In this document: in pieces, positions 16,635 to 25,043 of the stretch | How positions within the stretch are numbered: position 1 is the first letter of the stretch | Layout of the letters: the number at the start of each line of letters is the position of its first letter | Assembly (NCBI GenBank): GCA_001799735.1 | Contig: MGUA01000005.1 | Location: 126,920 to 184,086, forward strand | Source: Elusimicrobia bacterium GWB2_63_22 | GTDB taxonomy: Bacteria; Elusimicrobiota; Elusimicrobia; Elusimicrobiales; UBA9959 | Length of the DNA: 57,167 bases | Reading direction: 5' to 3' | Notes under the pieces: generated by a model | What the model was told of the DNA's origin: nothing | Seen by the model: the letters and a program-made list of their open reading frames with translations, nothing else | Database searches by the model: none | Position numbers and translations under genes: made by a program

Positions 16635-18611
16635 ATGGCCGACGAAAAACGCGACGACCTTCCGCTTGAAGACATGCAGACGGAGGACGAAATAGAGCTC
16701 ATAGACGAGCCCAAAGAAACTCCGCACGTTGCCGGCCCTGCCGTGGAAGACATAGAGCTGAAATGGTACAAGGAAGTGTACCAGGGCGACAGCATGAACC
16801 AGCTCACGCTGCGCGCCGTCATCATGGGCGGCTTCCTGGGCGCCTTCATGTCGCTGTCCAATCTTTATATCGGCCTCAAGACCGGCTGGGGCCTGGGCGT
16901 GGCCATCACGTCCTGCATCCTGTCCTACGCCATCTGGAAATTCCTGCGCCTGGCCCTGCCGTTCCTGTTCAAGACCGACATGACCATCCTGGAGAACAAC
17001 TGCATGCAGAGCACGGCCTCTTCGGCCGGCTACTCCACCGGCGGCACCATGGTGTCGGCCATCTCCGCCTACCTTATAATCACCGGCGTGCACATGAGCT
17101 GGCAGGTACTGACCGCCTGGACCATAGTGCTCGCCTCGTTGGGCGTGTTCATAGCCATTCCCATGAAGCGCCAGATGATAAATATAGAGCAGCTCAAGTT
17201 CCCCAGCGGCGTGGCCGCGGCGGAAACGCTGCGGAGCCTGCATGCCGAGGGCGGCGAGGCCAGTGACAAGGCCCGGGCGATGGGCCTGGCCGGCCTGTTC
17301 GGCGGGCTTATAGCTTTCTTCCGCGACAAGGGCTGGAACGGCATACCGCTCTTCCCCTCGTCCATCGGGCTGCCCGGCTCCATTAAGGGCCAGCCGCTGG
17401 AAAAGTGGACCTTCTCCTTCGACATGAGCGCCCTGATGATAGCCGCCGGCGCCATCATCGGCTGGAAAATGGCCTGGTCGCTGCTGCTGGGCAGCGTGGT
17501 GAACTACGGCATCCTCGCGCCTTACGTTTCCGGCCTGCCCGCGGACGCCGCCGGCAAGCTGGCCATAGACACCTCCAAACTTGGCTACCGCGCCATAGTG
17601 CAGTGGAGCACCTGGGGCGGCGCGGCCATCATGGTCACGTCGGGCCTGTTCATGTTCGCCCTGCAGTGGCGGACCGTTATCCGCGCCTTCGCCGGCCTGG
17701 CCAACATCTTCCACAAGCGGGAAGACACCGCCGCCGACCCGCTGGCGCATATCGAAGTCCCCTCTTCCTGGTTCGTCACCGGCACCGCCCTGTCCGGGCT
17801 GGGCTGTATGCTGGTGCTGCACTACGCCTTCCAGACCACCTGGTGGATGGGCCTGGTGGCCGTCGTGCTGACCTTCTTCCTGGCCATCGTGGCCGCCCGC
17901 GCCACCGGCGAGTCCGACATCACGCCCATAGGCGCTATGGGCAAGATCACCCAGCTCACCTTCGGCGTGCTGGCCCCGAGCAACATGACCACCAACCTGA
18001 TGACCGCCTCCGTCACGGCTGGCGCGGCCGGCGCCACCGCCGACCTGCTCACCGACCTGAAGAGCGGCTACCTGCTGGGCGCCAACCCGCGCAAGCAGTT
18101 CATAGCGCAGTTCCTGGGGATATTCGCCGGCACGCTGGTGGTGGTGCCCGCCTTCTACGTGCTAGTGCCGGACGCCTCTATCCTCGGTTCCGACCAGTGG
18201 CCGGCCCCGTCGGCGCAGGTGTGGGCCGCGGTGGCCAAACTGCTGTCCAACGGCATCCACTCGCTGCACCCCGCCGCCCGCAATGGCATGTTCATAGGCG
18301 CGGCCGTCGGCATCATAATCCCGCTGCTGGAGCTGGCCTTCCCCAAGCACCGCAAGTATATCCCCTCCGCCATGGGCCTGGGCCTTTCGATGGTGATCGG
18401 GTTCTACAACTCCTTCTCCATGTTCATCGGCGGCCTGATAGCCATGGTGCTGGAGAAAAAAGCCAAGGCCACCGCCGACAAGTACATCATCCCGGTCGCT
18501 TCCGGCGTCATTGCCGGCGAGTCGCTGATGGGCGTGGGCGTGGCGCTGTACGACGCGCGGGCCATGTTCACCGCCTTCCTCGCCCCGGTGCGGGCGCTGC
18601 TCGGCAAGTAA
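16635..18611 (+). CDS. OPT family oligopeptide/metal-chelate transporter
   Basis: 658 residues. An acidic cytoplasmic N-terminus of about 50 residues is followed by roughly 14-16 membrane segments. Family features: LTLRAVIMGGFLGAFMSLSN, LYIGLKTGWGLGVAI, NNCMQSTASSAGYSTGG and KFPSGVAAAETLRSLHAEGG, then GESDITPIGAMGKITQL and a C-terminal GIIIPLLELAFPKHRKYIPS. Bacterial OPT proteins import small peptides or metal complexes using the proton gradient; the substrate here cannot be told. GGGGAG precedes the ATG by about 7 nt. A strong terminator follows. Confidence 0.92.
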   Translation: MADEKRDDLPLEDMQTEDEIELIDEPKETPHVAGPAVEDIELKWYKEVYQGDSMNQLTLRAVIMGGFLGAFMSLSNLYIGLKTGWGLGVAITSCILSYAIWKFLRLALPFLFKTDMTILENNCMQSTASSAGYSTGGTMVSAISAYLIITGVHMSWQVLTAWTIVLASLGVFIAIPMKRQMINIEQLKFPSGVAAAETLRSLHAEGGEASDKARAMGLAGLFGGLIAFFRDKGWNGIPLFPSSIGLPGSIKGQPLEKWTFSFDMSALMIAAGAIIGWKMAWSLLLGSVVNYGILAPYVSGLPADAAGKLAIDTSKLGYRAIVQWSTWGGAAIMVTSGLFMFALQWRTVIRAFAGLANIFHKREDTAADPLAHIEVPSSWFVTGTALSGLGCMLVLHYAFQTTWWMGLVAVVLTFFLAIVAARATGESDITPIGAMGKITQLTFGVLAPSNMTTNLMTASVTAGAAGATADLLTDLKSGYLLGANPRKQFIAQFLGIFAGTLVVVPAFYVLVPDASILGSDQWPAPSAQVWAAVAKLLSNGIHSLHPAARNGMFIGAAVGIIIPLLELAFPKHRKYIPSAMGLGLSMVIGFYNSFSMFIGGLIAMVLEKKAKATADKYIIPVASGVIAGESLMGVGVALYDARAMFTAFLAPVRALLGK

Positions 18612-18627
18612 GCCTAAGCCTACAAAT

Positions 18628-18657
18628 AAAAAAGGCCCGGTCTCCCGGGCCTTTTTT
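18628..18657. terminator. Intrinsic terminator, bidirectional, after the OPT transporter
   Basis: A 13-bp stem AAAAAAGGCCCGG / CCGGGCCTTTTTT with a TCTC loop. A- and T-tracts on both sides allow it to serve both convergent genes. Confidence 0.9.
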
Positions 18658-18664
18658 ATATCCT

Positions 18665-18734
18665 GTCATTCCGGCGCAAGCCGGAATCCAGAAGAACATT
18701 GAGAAGACTAGATTCCGGCTTGCGCCGGAATGAC
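18665..18734. repeat. Dispersed palindromic repeat, paired hairpins
   Basis: GTCATTCCGGCGCAAGCCGG..CCAG and an inverted copy CTAGATTCCGG..CCGGAATGAC form a 70-bp palindrome with a 20-nt centre. Same family as 7892-7958 and the blocks around the GIY-YIG gene. Confidence 0.88.
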
Positions 18735-18745
18735 TGCAAGAGACG

Positions 18746-20035
18746 TTATTTTACCAGTCCCGTCACCAGCTTCAGCATGTCAGGGCTGAAGGTTATGGTC
18801 ACGTGGTTCTCGTTGACCAGCAGCTTCTGAATGGGTTCCTTGCGGGCCGGGTGGGTGAGGTCCGCGGTATGGGAGGCGCTTTCAACAAAGACCAGCCCGT
18901 CGGAAGGGCCGTCTTTCTCGGTCTGGGGCACGTTCTCGATAGCCTGCTTGGTACCCGCTATAACGGTCACCGCTATGTCGGCCGGCACCGGGAAACCGCG
19001 GAAGGCGCTCATAAAATTGCCGCCGCGGGCTATGGCGTTGTCTATGCCCAGCGCGTGGCTGAACATGCCCTGCCCGCCGTGCAGCGTGGTGTAAGCGTCG
19101 GGCGCGGTAACCGCCATCGGGAAGCGGCCGGTCCAGTTGTAGAGCACCTGCTGCTGCATGGGGAAATTGTCGCTGTAGATACTGAACTTAAAGGTGTCCT
19201 TCCAGACGCCGTAAGCCAGCACCTTGTCCCAGCTCATCGGGGCGTTGGCGGCCAGCTCGTCCTTCATGAAATAGTAGTTGAACTCGGGGTGGCGGAAAGC
19301 GAAGTCCTGGCCGCGGTGCGGCGCGGCCAGCGTTATCAGCCGCTCCACGTCGCCGCGATAGCCCGTCCAATTACCGTTGGGATGAAAATTAGAAACGTAC
19401 ATGCGCGCCACCAGGCCGCCGGCGCTGTGGCCCACCAGCGTGGCCTTACTCCCGCGCGCCTGGGAGGCGACTATCTCCAGCGCGTCGGCCAGGTACTGCG
19501 CCTCGTAGAACAGGTTGCCGTGTTTGTGCGGGAAGGTGACGGCGAAGACGCGGAAACCCTTGTCCTCGAAAGCTTTCAGCAGCCCCGGCTTGGACGCGTC
19601 GCCCAGCAGTATGGCCGGCGTGGCCCAGGCGCGGTTGGCGTTGTCGGAAGCGCCGTGCACCAGCATCACTATCTTGCCCGTGTTGGTCTTCCACTTAGGC
19701 CCGTAATGCAGCAGGAAGTTGGAGGTAGCCGGCTTATTCGTGCCGAAGGCCGAGATGATCTCCGGCGTCTCGTGGCGGGATTTCTCCAGCATGGGCTCCA
19801 GCGCGAAGGGACGGGCGGTGTCCTGCCAGCATTCTATGCGCTCCCAGTACTTGGACTGAATGGAGCGCACCAGGCGCAGGCCCGCGGGGACGCGGCCTTT
19901 CTCCAGGACGGGCTCCGGGGCCGGGACGGCGGCGGACGAAGAGGCGGACAATTGGGTGAAAGCGCCGGTTTCGGCGGCTTCAATAGACACATTAGTCATG
20001 TTGAGGGTTAAGAATATAAAAGCAAATAGCTTCAC
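18746..20035 (-). CDS. Exported alpha/beta hydrolase, lipase-like
   Basis: 429 residues from the GTG at 20035, chosen because GGAGG lies 5 nt upstream and the product then begins with a plausible signal peptide (VKLFAFIFLTLNMTNVSIEAAE). An ATG 11 codons earlier lacks a ribosome binding site. The hydrolase core shows the oxyanion strand KIVMLVHGASDNANRAW, the nucleophile elbow VGHSAGGLVARMY (Ser in GHSAG) and late candidates for the acid and base in GPSDGLVF and NENHVTITF. LAAPHRGQDF is typical of lipases and esterases of the PGAP1/LipA type. It probably acts in the periplasm or outside; the substrate is unknown. Confidence 0.8.
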   Translation of the reverse strand: MKLFAFIFLTLNMTNVSIEAAETGAFTQLSASSSAAVPAPEPVLEKGRVPAGLRLVRSIQSKYWERIECWQDTARPFALEPMLEKSRHETPEIISAFGTNKPATSNFLLHYGPKWKTNTGKIVMLVHGASDNANRAWATPAILLGDASKPGLLKAFEDKGFRVFAVTFPHKHGNLFYEAQYLADALEIVASQARGSKATLVGHSAGGLVARMYVSNFHPNGNWTGYRGDVERLITLAAPHRGQDFAFRHPEFNYYFMKDELAANAPMSWDKVLAYGVWKDTFKFSIYSDNFPMQQQVLYNWTGRFPMAVTAPDAYTTLHGGQGMFSHALGIDNAIARGGNFMSAFRGFPVPADIAVTVIAGTKQAIENVPQTEKDGPSDGLVFVESASHTADLTHPARKEPIQKLLVNENHVTITFSPDMLKLVTGLVK

Positions 20036-20147
20036 CGTGTCCTCCACGTGAACATATTGTAGCACCACGGTGAGGGTCCCGACAGAGCCTAAAGGCCTAG
20101 TTCGGGCCGGGCCCCCCGGCCTGCGCCGGGGAGCGGTCCTGCCCGCC

Positions 20148-21122
20148 CTAGTAAATAAACGTCGTGCAGGCCATAGAGTAGCCGCCGCCGCTGGCGCACA
20201 GCACCACGCGGTCGCCGCGCTTAACCTTGCCCTGCTCGGCCATGTCGTGGAACGCCATCGGCACGCAGGCGGAACCGGTGTAGCCCCATTTTTCCATGAT
20301 GGTGTGGGTCTTCTCCATCGGCAGACCGAACTTCTCCATCACTTCCACTATGGTGGGCTTGCGGATCTGGGTGAACACATAGGCCTGGGCGTCGGCCGGC
20401 TTTAAACCGATCTTGGCCAGGGTACCCTCTATGAGCGGCGGCCATTCTTCGGTGTTAAGCGTGGCGGGAAACTTTTTGGGGACCTTCACCTTGTGGGTGC
20501 GGTCCAGCAGCACCTGCTCGTCCACCGGCAGGGCGCTGCCGCCGCCGTAGATGCCCATGAAATCCCAGAACGAGCCGTCGGCCTTAAGCGTGGAGGCCGT
20601 CGCGCCCTGGTTGGGCGAGTACTCCATGATGAAGGCGCCGGCGCCGTCCCCGAACAGGATGGCGGTGTTGCCGTCGTCGTGGTCGAGGTGCTTGCTCATG
20701 GCGTAGGTGCCTATCACAAGGGCGCGTTTGTATTCTTCGCCGTTAAGGTACTTGGCGGCCATGTCCACGGCCGTAACGAAGCCGGCGCAGGCGCAGTTCA
20801 CGTCGAAGGCCCCGGCGCTCTTGATGCCCAGCTTGTGCTGCACTTCCGCGGCCGTGGCCGGGGACAGCTGCGAGGGCGTGTCGGTGGAGATTATCAGGAG
20901 GTTAATATCCTCGGGCTTCAGGCCGGAATTCTTAAGGGCCTGCTCGCCGGCTTTTATGGCCAGGGTAGCCGAGCTCTCGTCCTTGTCGGCGTAGTAGCGC
21001 GCGCCGTGGCCGATGCGCTCGAACACCTTTTTAAGCGGGTCGTCGCCGAATTTTTTATAGAAGTCCTCGTTGCTCTTCAGGTTCTTGGGGAGGTACATCC
21101 CCGTCGCGATTATTTTAAACAT
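20148..21122 (-). CDS. KAS III-like (FabH-fold) ketosynthase with altered catalytic triad
   Basis: 324 residues, normal FabH length. The nucleophile is present: FDVNCACAGF with C112, the same residue number as in E. coli FabH. The His of the FabH HQAN motif is replaced (VFTQIRKPTI) and the Asn of GNTS is replaced by Tyr (KWGYTGSACVP). The cysteine could still carry an acyl group, but classic decarboxylative condensation needs His and Asn, so it may be an acyltransferase-like or otherwise divergent member. It is the third gene of the fabG-tetR-KAS III operon, 17 nt after the regulator gene, with GAGGAG before its ATG. Confidence 0.85.
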   Translation of the reverse strand: MFKIIATGMYLPKNLKSNEDFYKKFGDDPLKKVFERIGHGARYYADKDESSATLAIKAGEQALKNSGLKPEDINLLIISTDTPSQLSPATAAEVQHKLGIKSAGAFDVNCACAGFVTAVDMAAKYLNGEEYKRALVIGTYAMSKHLDHDDGNTAILFGDGAGAFIMEYSPNQGATASTLKADGSFWDFMGIYGGGSALPVDEQVLLDRTHKVKVPKKFPATLNTEEWPPLIEGTLAKIGLKPADAQAYVFTQIRKPTIVEVMEKFGLPMEKTHTIMEKWGYTGSACVPMAFHDMAEQGKVKRGDRVVLCASGGGYSMACTTFIY

Positions 21123-21139
21123 GTCAGTCTCCTCACCTT

Positions 21140-22306
21140 TTATTTTATTCCCTCAAATACGGTTTTCAGCAGTTCGTTCTCGCTCATGCCGCGGAAGCCG
21201 CCCCACAGCACCCTTTTCATGCCCAGCATGTGGCCCATACCCATCAGCGCCAGGGCCAGCAGCTCGTGGTCGTCTATGGTGAAATCTCCGGGCCGCGCCG
21301 CTTTTTTCAGTTGGGCCGAGTAATTGCGCAGGATGTAGCCGTAGTAGGCGTCCGCCAGGGTCTGGTCGGTGAACTCGGCCTCGCGCATGATGCGGTAGCC
21401 GTAGGGATGCTCGCGGATAAAGTCGAACAGCGCCCTGAAGGCCATGGCCTCGGTCTCCACGCGGCTGCCCGCGCCGGCCGAATAAGCCGCGGCCTTCTTT
21501 ACCAGGCAGTCGCGCATGCGCATTACCACTTTTTCCAGCGCGTCCTCTTTGGAATCGAAGAACAGGTAGAAGGTGCCGGCGGCGAAGCCGGCCTTCTTGG
21601 CTATCTCCGCCACACGGGCGCCATTATAGCCGCAGCGGCCGAACACTTCCTCCGCCGCGGCCAGCATCAGCCCTTGGGTGTCCCCCGGCGCGGGCTTAGA
21701 CCGCGAGGGCCCGGCCCCCGCCGGCTCCCACCACGGGAAAGCCCTGCCGCTTATGCCGGCGGCGCACAATTTGGCCGCCGCCTCGGGTGCGCGGCCCGGC
21801 GCGCCCCCCTTCTCCCAAACCATGAACTTTACGGTGTAAAAATACAGCGTCCCGAGCAGCGCCCAGGCGTGCGCGGAAGCTTTGGCCCCAGGCGCAAAGC
21901 GCGCCAGGCGGCCTGCCACTATCTCGGCCAGCGGGCCGTAGAAATCCCGGGCCAGGTCTTCGTCCCCGGCTTCGGCCTCGCGCATGGCCTTGAACGCGTC
22001 CAGCCGGCGGCCGGCGGTGGCGAAGAAAGCCTGCGCTATGGCGTGCGCTTCCTGCTCCGCGCCCTTCTCCTGCGGCAGCTCGGAGATGGCCCGTATCAGG
22101 TCGTCGCGCAGTTCGCGCGTCAGCGCCTGAATTATTTCCTCTTTCGAAGCGAAGTAGCGGTAGAAACCGCCCACGGCCAGCCCGGCCGCGCTGCAGATGT
22201 CGGCCACCCCCGAGGCGGCGCAGCCCTTGCGGGCGAACACCGCCCCGGACGCCTCTATGAGGCGCTCGCGGGTTTTAATGCCCTTGGGGGTAGCCGGCGC
22301 TGACAT
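21140..22306 (-). CDS. Tandem TetR/AcrR regulator with two DNA-binding domains in one chain
   Basis: 388 residues, twice the normal 190-210. The first TetR_N helix-turn-helix is at residues 12-60 (RERLIEASGAVFARKGCAA, then AGLAVGGFYRYFASKEEII). A second complete one is at about residues 215-262 (MLAAAEEVFGRCGYNGARV, then AGFAAGTFYLFFDSKEDAL). Each is followed by its own helical ligand-binding half. One chain can therefore contain what is usually a dimer, or dimerise to contact four half-sites. It is encoded between fabG (sharing base 22306) and the KAS III-like gene, so it probably regulates this operon, perhaps through the dyad at 23156-23176. The ligand is probably an acyl compound by analogy; that is inference. 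Confidence 0.88.
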   Translation of the reverse strand: MSAPATPKGIKTRERLIEASGAVFARKGCAASGVADICSAAGLAVGGFYRYFASKEEIIQALTRELRDDLIRAISELPQEKGAEQEAHAIAQAFFATAGRRLDAFKAMREAEAGDEDLARDFYGPLAEIVAGRLARFAPGAKASAHAWALLGTLYFYTVKFMVWEKGGAPGRAPEAAAKLCAAGISGRAFPWWEPAGAGPSRSKPAPGDTQGLMLAAAEEVFGRCGYNGARVAEIAKKAGFAAGTFYLFFDSKEDALEKVVMRMRDCLVKKAAAYSAGAGSRVETEAMAFRALFDFIREHPYGYRIMREAEFTDQTLADAYYGYILRNYSAQLKKAARPGDFTIDDHELLALALMGMGHMLGMKRVLWGGFRGMSENELLKTVFEGIK

Positions 22307-23049
22307 TATATTACCAGGCCGCCGTCCACGGAGATCACCTGGCCGGTCACGAAGGAAGCTTCGTCGTTGGACAGGAAGTAGTAGGCGTTGGCGATGTCTT
22401 CCGGCTTGCCCAGGCGCTTGAGCGGGGTCTTCTCGGAGATCGCGGTCAGGATCTTCTCCGGCACGGTACCGAGCATCTCGGTCATGGTGTAGCCGGGGGC
22501 TACGGCGTTGACGCGTATGCCGTCGCGGCCCATTTCCTTGGCCCAGGTCTTGGTGAGGCCGATGATGCCGAACTTGGAGGCCGCGTAGTTGCTCTGGCCC
22601 ATATTGCCGTACACGCCGACCACCGAAGAGGTGTTGACGATGGTGCCGGACTTGCGCTCCTTCATGTGGGGAGCCACGGCCTTGGTGCAGAGGAAGGCGC
22701 CTTTAAGATTAACGTTGATAACGACATCCCAGTCGTTCTCCTGCATTTTGTGCAGCATGGCGTCGCGGGTGATGCCGGCGTTGTTGATCAGCGTGTCCAC
22801 GCCGCCCATGTCGGTGATGACCTGCTGGATGGCGGCGTTCACGGAGTCCTGGCTGGTGACGTCCACTTTGTACCAGCGCACGTTCTCGTGGCCGTACTTG
22901 TCGCCCAGGGTCTTGGTGGCCGTGACGAGCATCTCTTCGTTCACGTCGAAAAGGGCCACTTTCCACTCGCCCGACTTAAGGAACCTCTCCGCGCCCGCAA
23001 AGCCTAAACCCCTGGCCGCCCCGGTTATCACAGCGTTCTTCTTATTCAT
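22306..23049 (-). CDS. fabG: 3-oxoacyl-ACP / acetoacetyl-CoA reductase, SDR family
   Basis: 247 residues. Classical short-chain dehydrogenase: cofactor motif TGAARGLGFAG, NNAGITRD, active Ser in NTSSVVGVYG and YAASK (Tyr-x3-Lys), then NAVAPGYTMTEML and the C-terminal FVTGQVISVDGGLVI. FabG/PhaB-type members reduce beta-ketoacyl thioesters with NADPH. It is the first gene of an operon with the tandem TetR gene and the KAS III-like gene, behind a promoter-operator at 23156-23207, so it probably belongs to an inducible acyl-chain pathway rather than being the housekeeping copy; that distinction is inference. Confidence 0.88.
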   Translation of the reverse strand: MNKKNAVITGAARGLGFAGAERFLKSGEWKVALFDVNEEMLVTATKTLGDKYGHENVRWYKVDVTSQDSVNAAIQQVITDMGGVDTLINNAGITRDAMLHKMQENDWDVVINVNLKGAFLCTKAVAPHMKERKSGTIVNTSSVVGVYGNMGQSNYAASKFGIIGLTKTWAKEMGRDGIRVNAVAPGYTMTEMLGTVPEKILTAISEKTPLKRLGKPEDIANAYYFLSNDEASFVTGQVISVDGGLVI

Positions 23050-23155
23050 TTTAATTCTCCTCAGGTTCCCCGGCCCGTCGCAACACCGCGCCTGGAGACC
23101 TTTTTGATTTTAATTTTGAACCTTCCCCACCCCGCGAACCCGCCGCAACTAAAAG

Positions 23156-23207
23156 TGAATAATGGTTCAGTATTCATTTTGTATCATAAATCCAAAAACG
23201 CTGTCAA
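23156..23207 (-). promoter_or_regulatory. Promoter and TetR-type operator of the fabG operon
   Basis: Minus strand: -35 TTGACA (23207-23202), 18-nt spacer, extended -10 TGA-TACAAA (23186-23178). Directly downstream at 23176-23156 is a 21-bp dyad with perfect 6-bp arms TGAATA/TATTCA around a 9-nt centre, placed where a bound repressor would cover the transcription start. The arms resemble FadR/PsrA-type TetR operators with TGAAT..ATTCA arms. The leader to ATG 23049 is about 120 nt. Confidence 0.65.
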
Positions 23208-23332
23208 CACTTATTTTAAATCCCCGCGCATCCCCCCCCCGGCCCGCTTCCTTATATATAGGGCCCGGCGGCAGGGCTCAAGATTTTAATGGAAACGGTT
23301 TTGTTTTTTTGCTATCCTATACAAATCACCGC

Positions 23333-23411
23333 GGGGTCGTGGTGTAGCCTGGTTTAACACGTCGCCCTGTCAAGGCGAAGACCGCGGGTTCGAATCCCGT
23401 CGACCCCGCCA
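23333..23411 (+). tRNA. tRNA-Asp (anticodon GUC), CCA encoded
   Basis: Acceptor GGGGTCG/CGACCCC, discriminator G, encoded CCA at 23409-23411; anticodon stem TCGCC/GGCGA with anticodon GTC at 23369-23371; T arm CGGG-TTCGAAT-CCCG. Its 3' end is the junction with the accessory island, and the recombinase reading frame on the opposite strand runs into it. Confidence 0.97.
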
Positions 23412-24893
23412 AATTTTCTTCTCGGAAAATTTGGCACAATTTAAATCCGCTAGTCCGGCTAGCGCCCGCAGTTTCTCCGCCGGAAAATTAAGTTTTAATT
23501 TTATTTTCTTCCCGCCTATAATTAAGTTCGAACCGATATTTTTCAATATTTGCAGGTTCTCCTCGGGTTTTCCGGAAACTGCGGCCTCTCCGGCGTGAAC
23601 TGCGAGTTTGTAAAACCCTATCAGTGGTTCGAACCGTTTACTCCCCTCCCGCTCAAAAGCTGCGAGTTTCATTTCACATTCTTTTTTTTCTTCTAAGCAT
23701 GAACGCTTCTTTTGGGCGTATTCATCCTGCGTTATCATCCCGCTAAGGATCATGTCCAAAAGAGCGTTCATGCTCTTCGTAAGGAAATCTATTTTATCTC
23801 GCAGATTTTGGGCGGTGCTTTCCCCGGCCTGGGCCGCCTTTATTCCTTCCGCTTTTATGTTATCAAGAGCTTCGGCGGCCAGGGCCGGGGGTAAGGAAAC
23901 TCCTTTTAGGATTTCGCGTACCTGGCGATCTATCTCCTCCTCGCGGACAAACAGCTCCGCACAGGGCTGCTTGCGCTTGGTGCAATGCAGGTACTTATGC
24001 CCCTTCTGCGTCTCGGTAGTTATGAAGCAACCGCAAGAGGCGCAACGGAAAGCGCCCCGGTAAACATAGGGCAATAGAGTTTTAGTTTTGGGCTTACTTT
24101 TGTTTTTAAGCATCTCCTGGCACTTGTCAAAGAGCGCCTTGGAGATTATGGGCTTATGCTTGGCCTCGTAAACCTCCCCGTAATAGCGCATAACCCCGTA
24201 GTAGATAGGGTTCCGGAGCATATAGTGGCAGTTGGACACGGACAGGGGCTTATGAAGTTTACGCCCGCGAAGCCCGGACCTGTTTACCATGTCGCGGATT
24301 TCAAGGATGGCGTAATTCCCAGTAGCGTAAAGCTCAAAGGCTTTTTTAATGACCGGGGCGCGCTCTTTATCAACGTGTATCGTGTGGGTGGCCAGATTGT
24401 TTATGTAGCCCATCGGCGCCCATGAGGGCCAGATACCATTGCGAAGCTTTTGGCGAATACCGCGCTTTACATTTTCCGAGAGGTTGTCCACGTAATACTT
24501 GGACTGGCCGAAAGCGATAGACAGCATGAACTTGCCCTGCGGCGTGGGGTCAAACCAGAAGGTAGGGAACTTGAGCTCTAAAAGCTTGCCAGTGTCCACC
24601 AAGTAGACCAAGCGGCCCCCATCAATTGAATTCCTAGCGAGCCGGTCAGGGTGCCAGGCAACTATCCCCTGGGCCACGCCCTGTTCAAGGCCAGCGACCA
24701 TCTCGTTGAACATGTCGCGGCCCGGCTCCTTGGCGGTTTTGCTTTCTATGAACTCGCGGACGATGGCGAGACCGTTCTTTTTGGCGTAGTCACGGAGTTC
24801 AGCGAGCTGCGCCTCAATGGACAAGATCTGCCGGTCCGGCTCGTCCGTGGACTTGCGTGCATAAAGGAAATACCGCATATTAGACTTCTCCAT
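23370..24893 (-). CDS. Large serine recombinase, C-terminus fused into the tRNA-Asp antisense
   Basis: 507 residues. Order: catalytic resolvase domain (YARKSTDEPDRQ with S15 as the nucleophile, AWHPDRLARNS), recombinase domain (ENVKRGIRQKLRNG to RNPIYYGVMRYYG), zinc ribbon (FRCASCGCFITTE with later HCTKRKQPCAE), then a coiled coil at about 365-430. Such enzymes integrate, excise or invert DNA at specific sites. GGGGAGG lies 6-7 nt before the ATG. The last 11 residues (GRRDSNPRSSP) are translated antisense tRNA-Asp and replace the native tail. A plus-strand copy of the native 3' end survives at 25044-25229. The gene's 3' end is part of a 112-bp inverted repeat. Confidence 0.9.
   Translation of the reverse strand: MEKSNMRYFLYARKSTDEPDRQILSIEAQLAELRDYAKKNGLAIVREFIESKTAKEPGRDMFNEMVAGLEQGVAQGIVAWHPDRLARNSIDGGRLVYLVDTGKLLELKFPTFWFDPTPQGKFMLSIAFGQSKYYVDNLSENVKRGIRQKLRNGIWPSWAPMGYINNLATHTIHVDKERAPVIKKAFELYATGNYAILEIRDMVNRSGLRGRKLHKPLSVSNCHYMLRNPIYYGVMRYYGEVYEAKHKPIISKALFDKCQEMLKNKSKPKTKTLLPYVYRGAFRCASCGCFITTETQKGHKYLHCTKRKQPCAELFVREEEIDRQVREILKGVSLPPALAAEALDNIKAEGIKAAQAGESTAQNLRDKIDFLTKSMNALLDMILSGMITQDEYAQKKRSCLEEKKECEMKLAAFEREGSKRFEPLIGFYKLAVHAGEAAVSGKPEENLQILKNIGSNLIIGGKKIKLKLNFPAEKLRALAGLADLNCAKFSEKKIWRGRRDSNPRSSP
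23405..23516 (-). repeat. 112-bp inverted repeat, left copy (recombinase 3' end)
   Basis: This block encodes the recombinase segment from GGKKIKLKLNF to EKKIWR and abuts the tRNA-Asp 3' end. It matches 25062-25173 in inverted orientation at 111 of 112 bases; the single difference changes one Ala codon to Glu. Confidence 0.95.
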
Positions 24894-25043
24894 ACCTTGC
24901 CTCCCCTTGCTCTTAAGGACGGTTTTGCCCAGCAGGGCTGAACCGGCCTTAAGTGCTATTCTTCAACTCTGCGCCGCGGGTAAGGCCGGCCAGGCGCACC
25001 AGCGCTGGGCCGGCCGCACCGGCGGCCATAAGGACAATAATTC

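Noticed and set aside
23370-23404. C-terminal GRRDSNPRSSP as a functional recombinase domain
   Set aside because: It is the translation of antisense tRNA-Asp and arises from the junction, so it is unlikely to be a selected domain.
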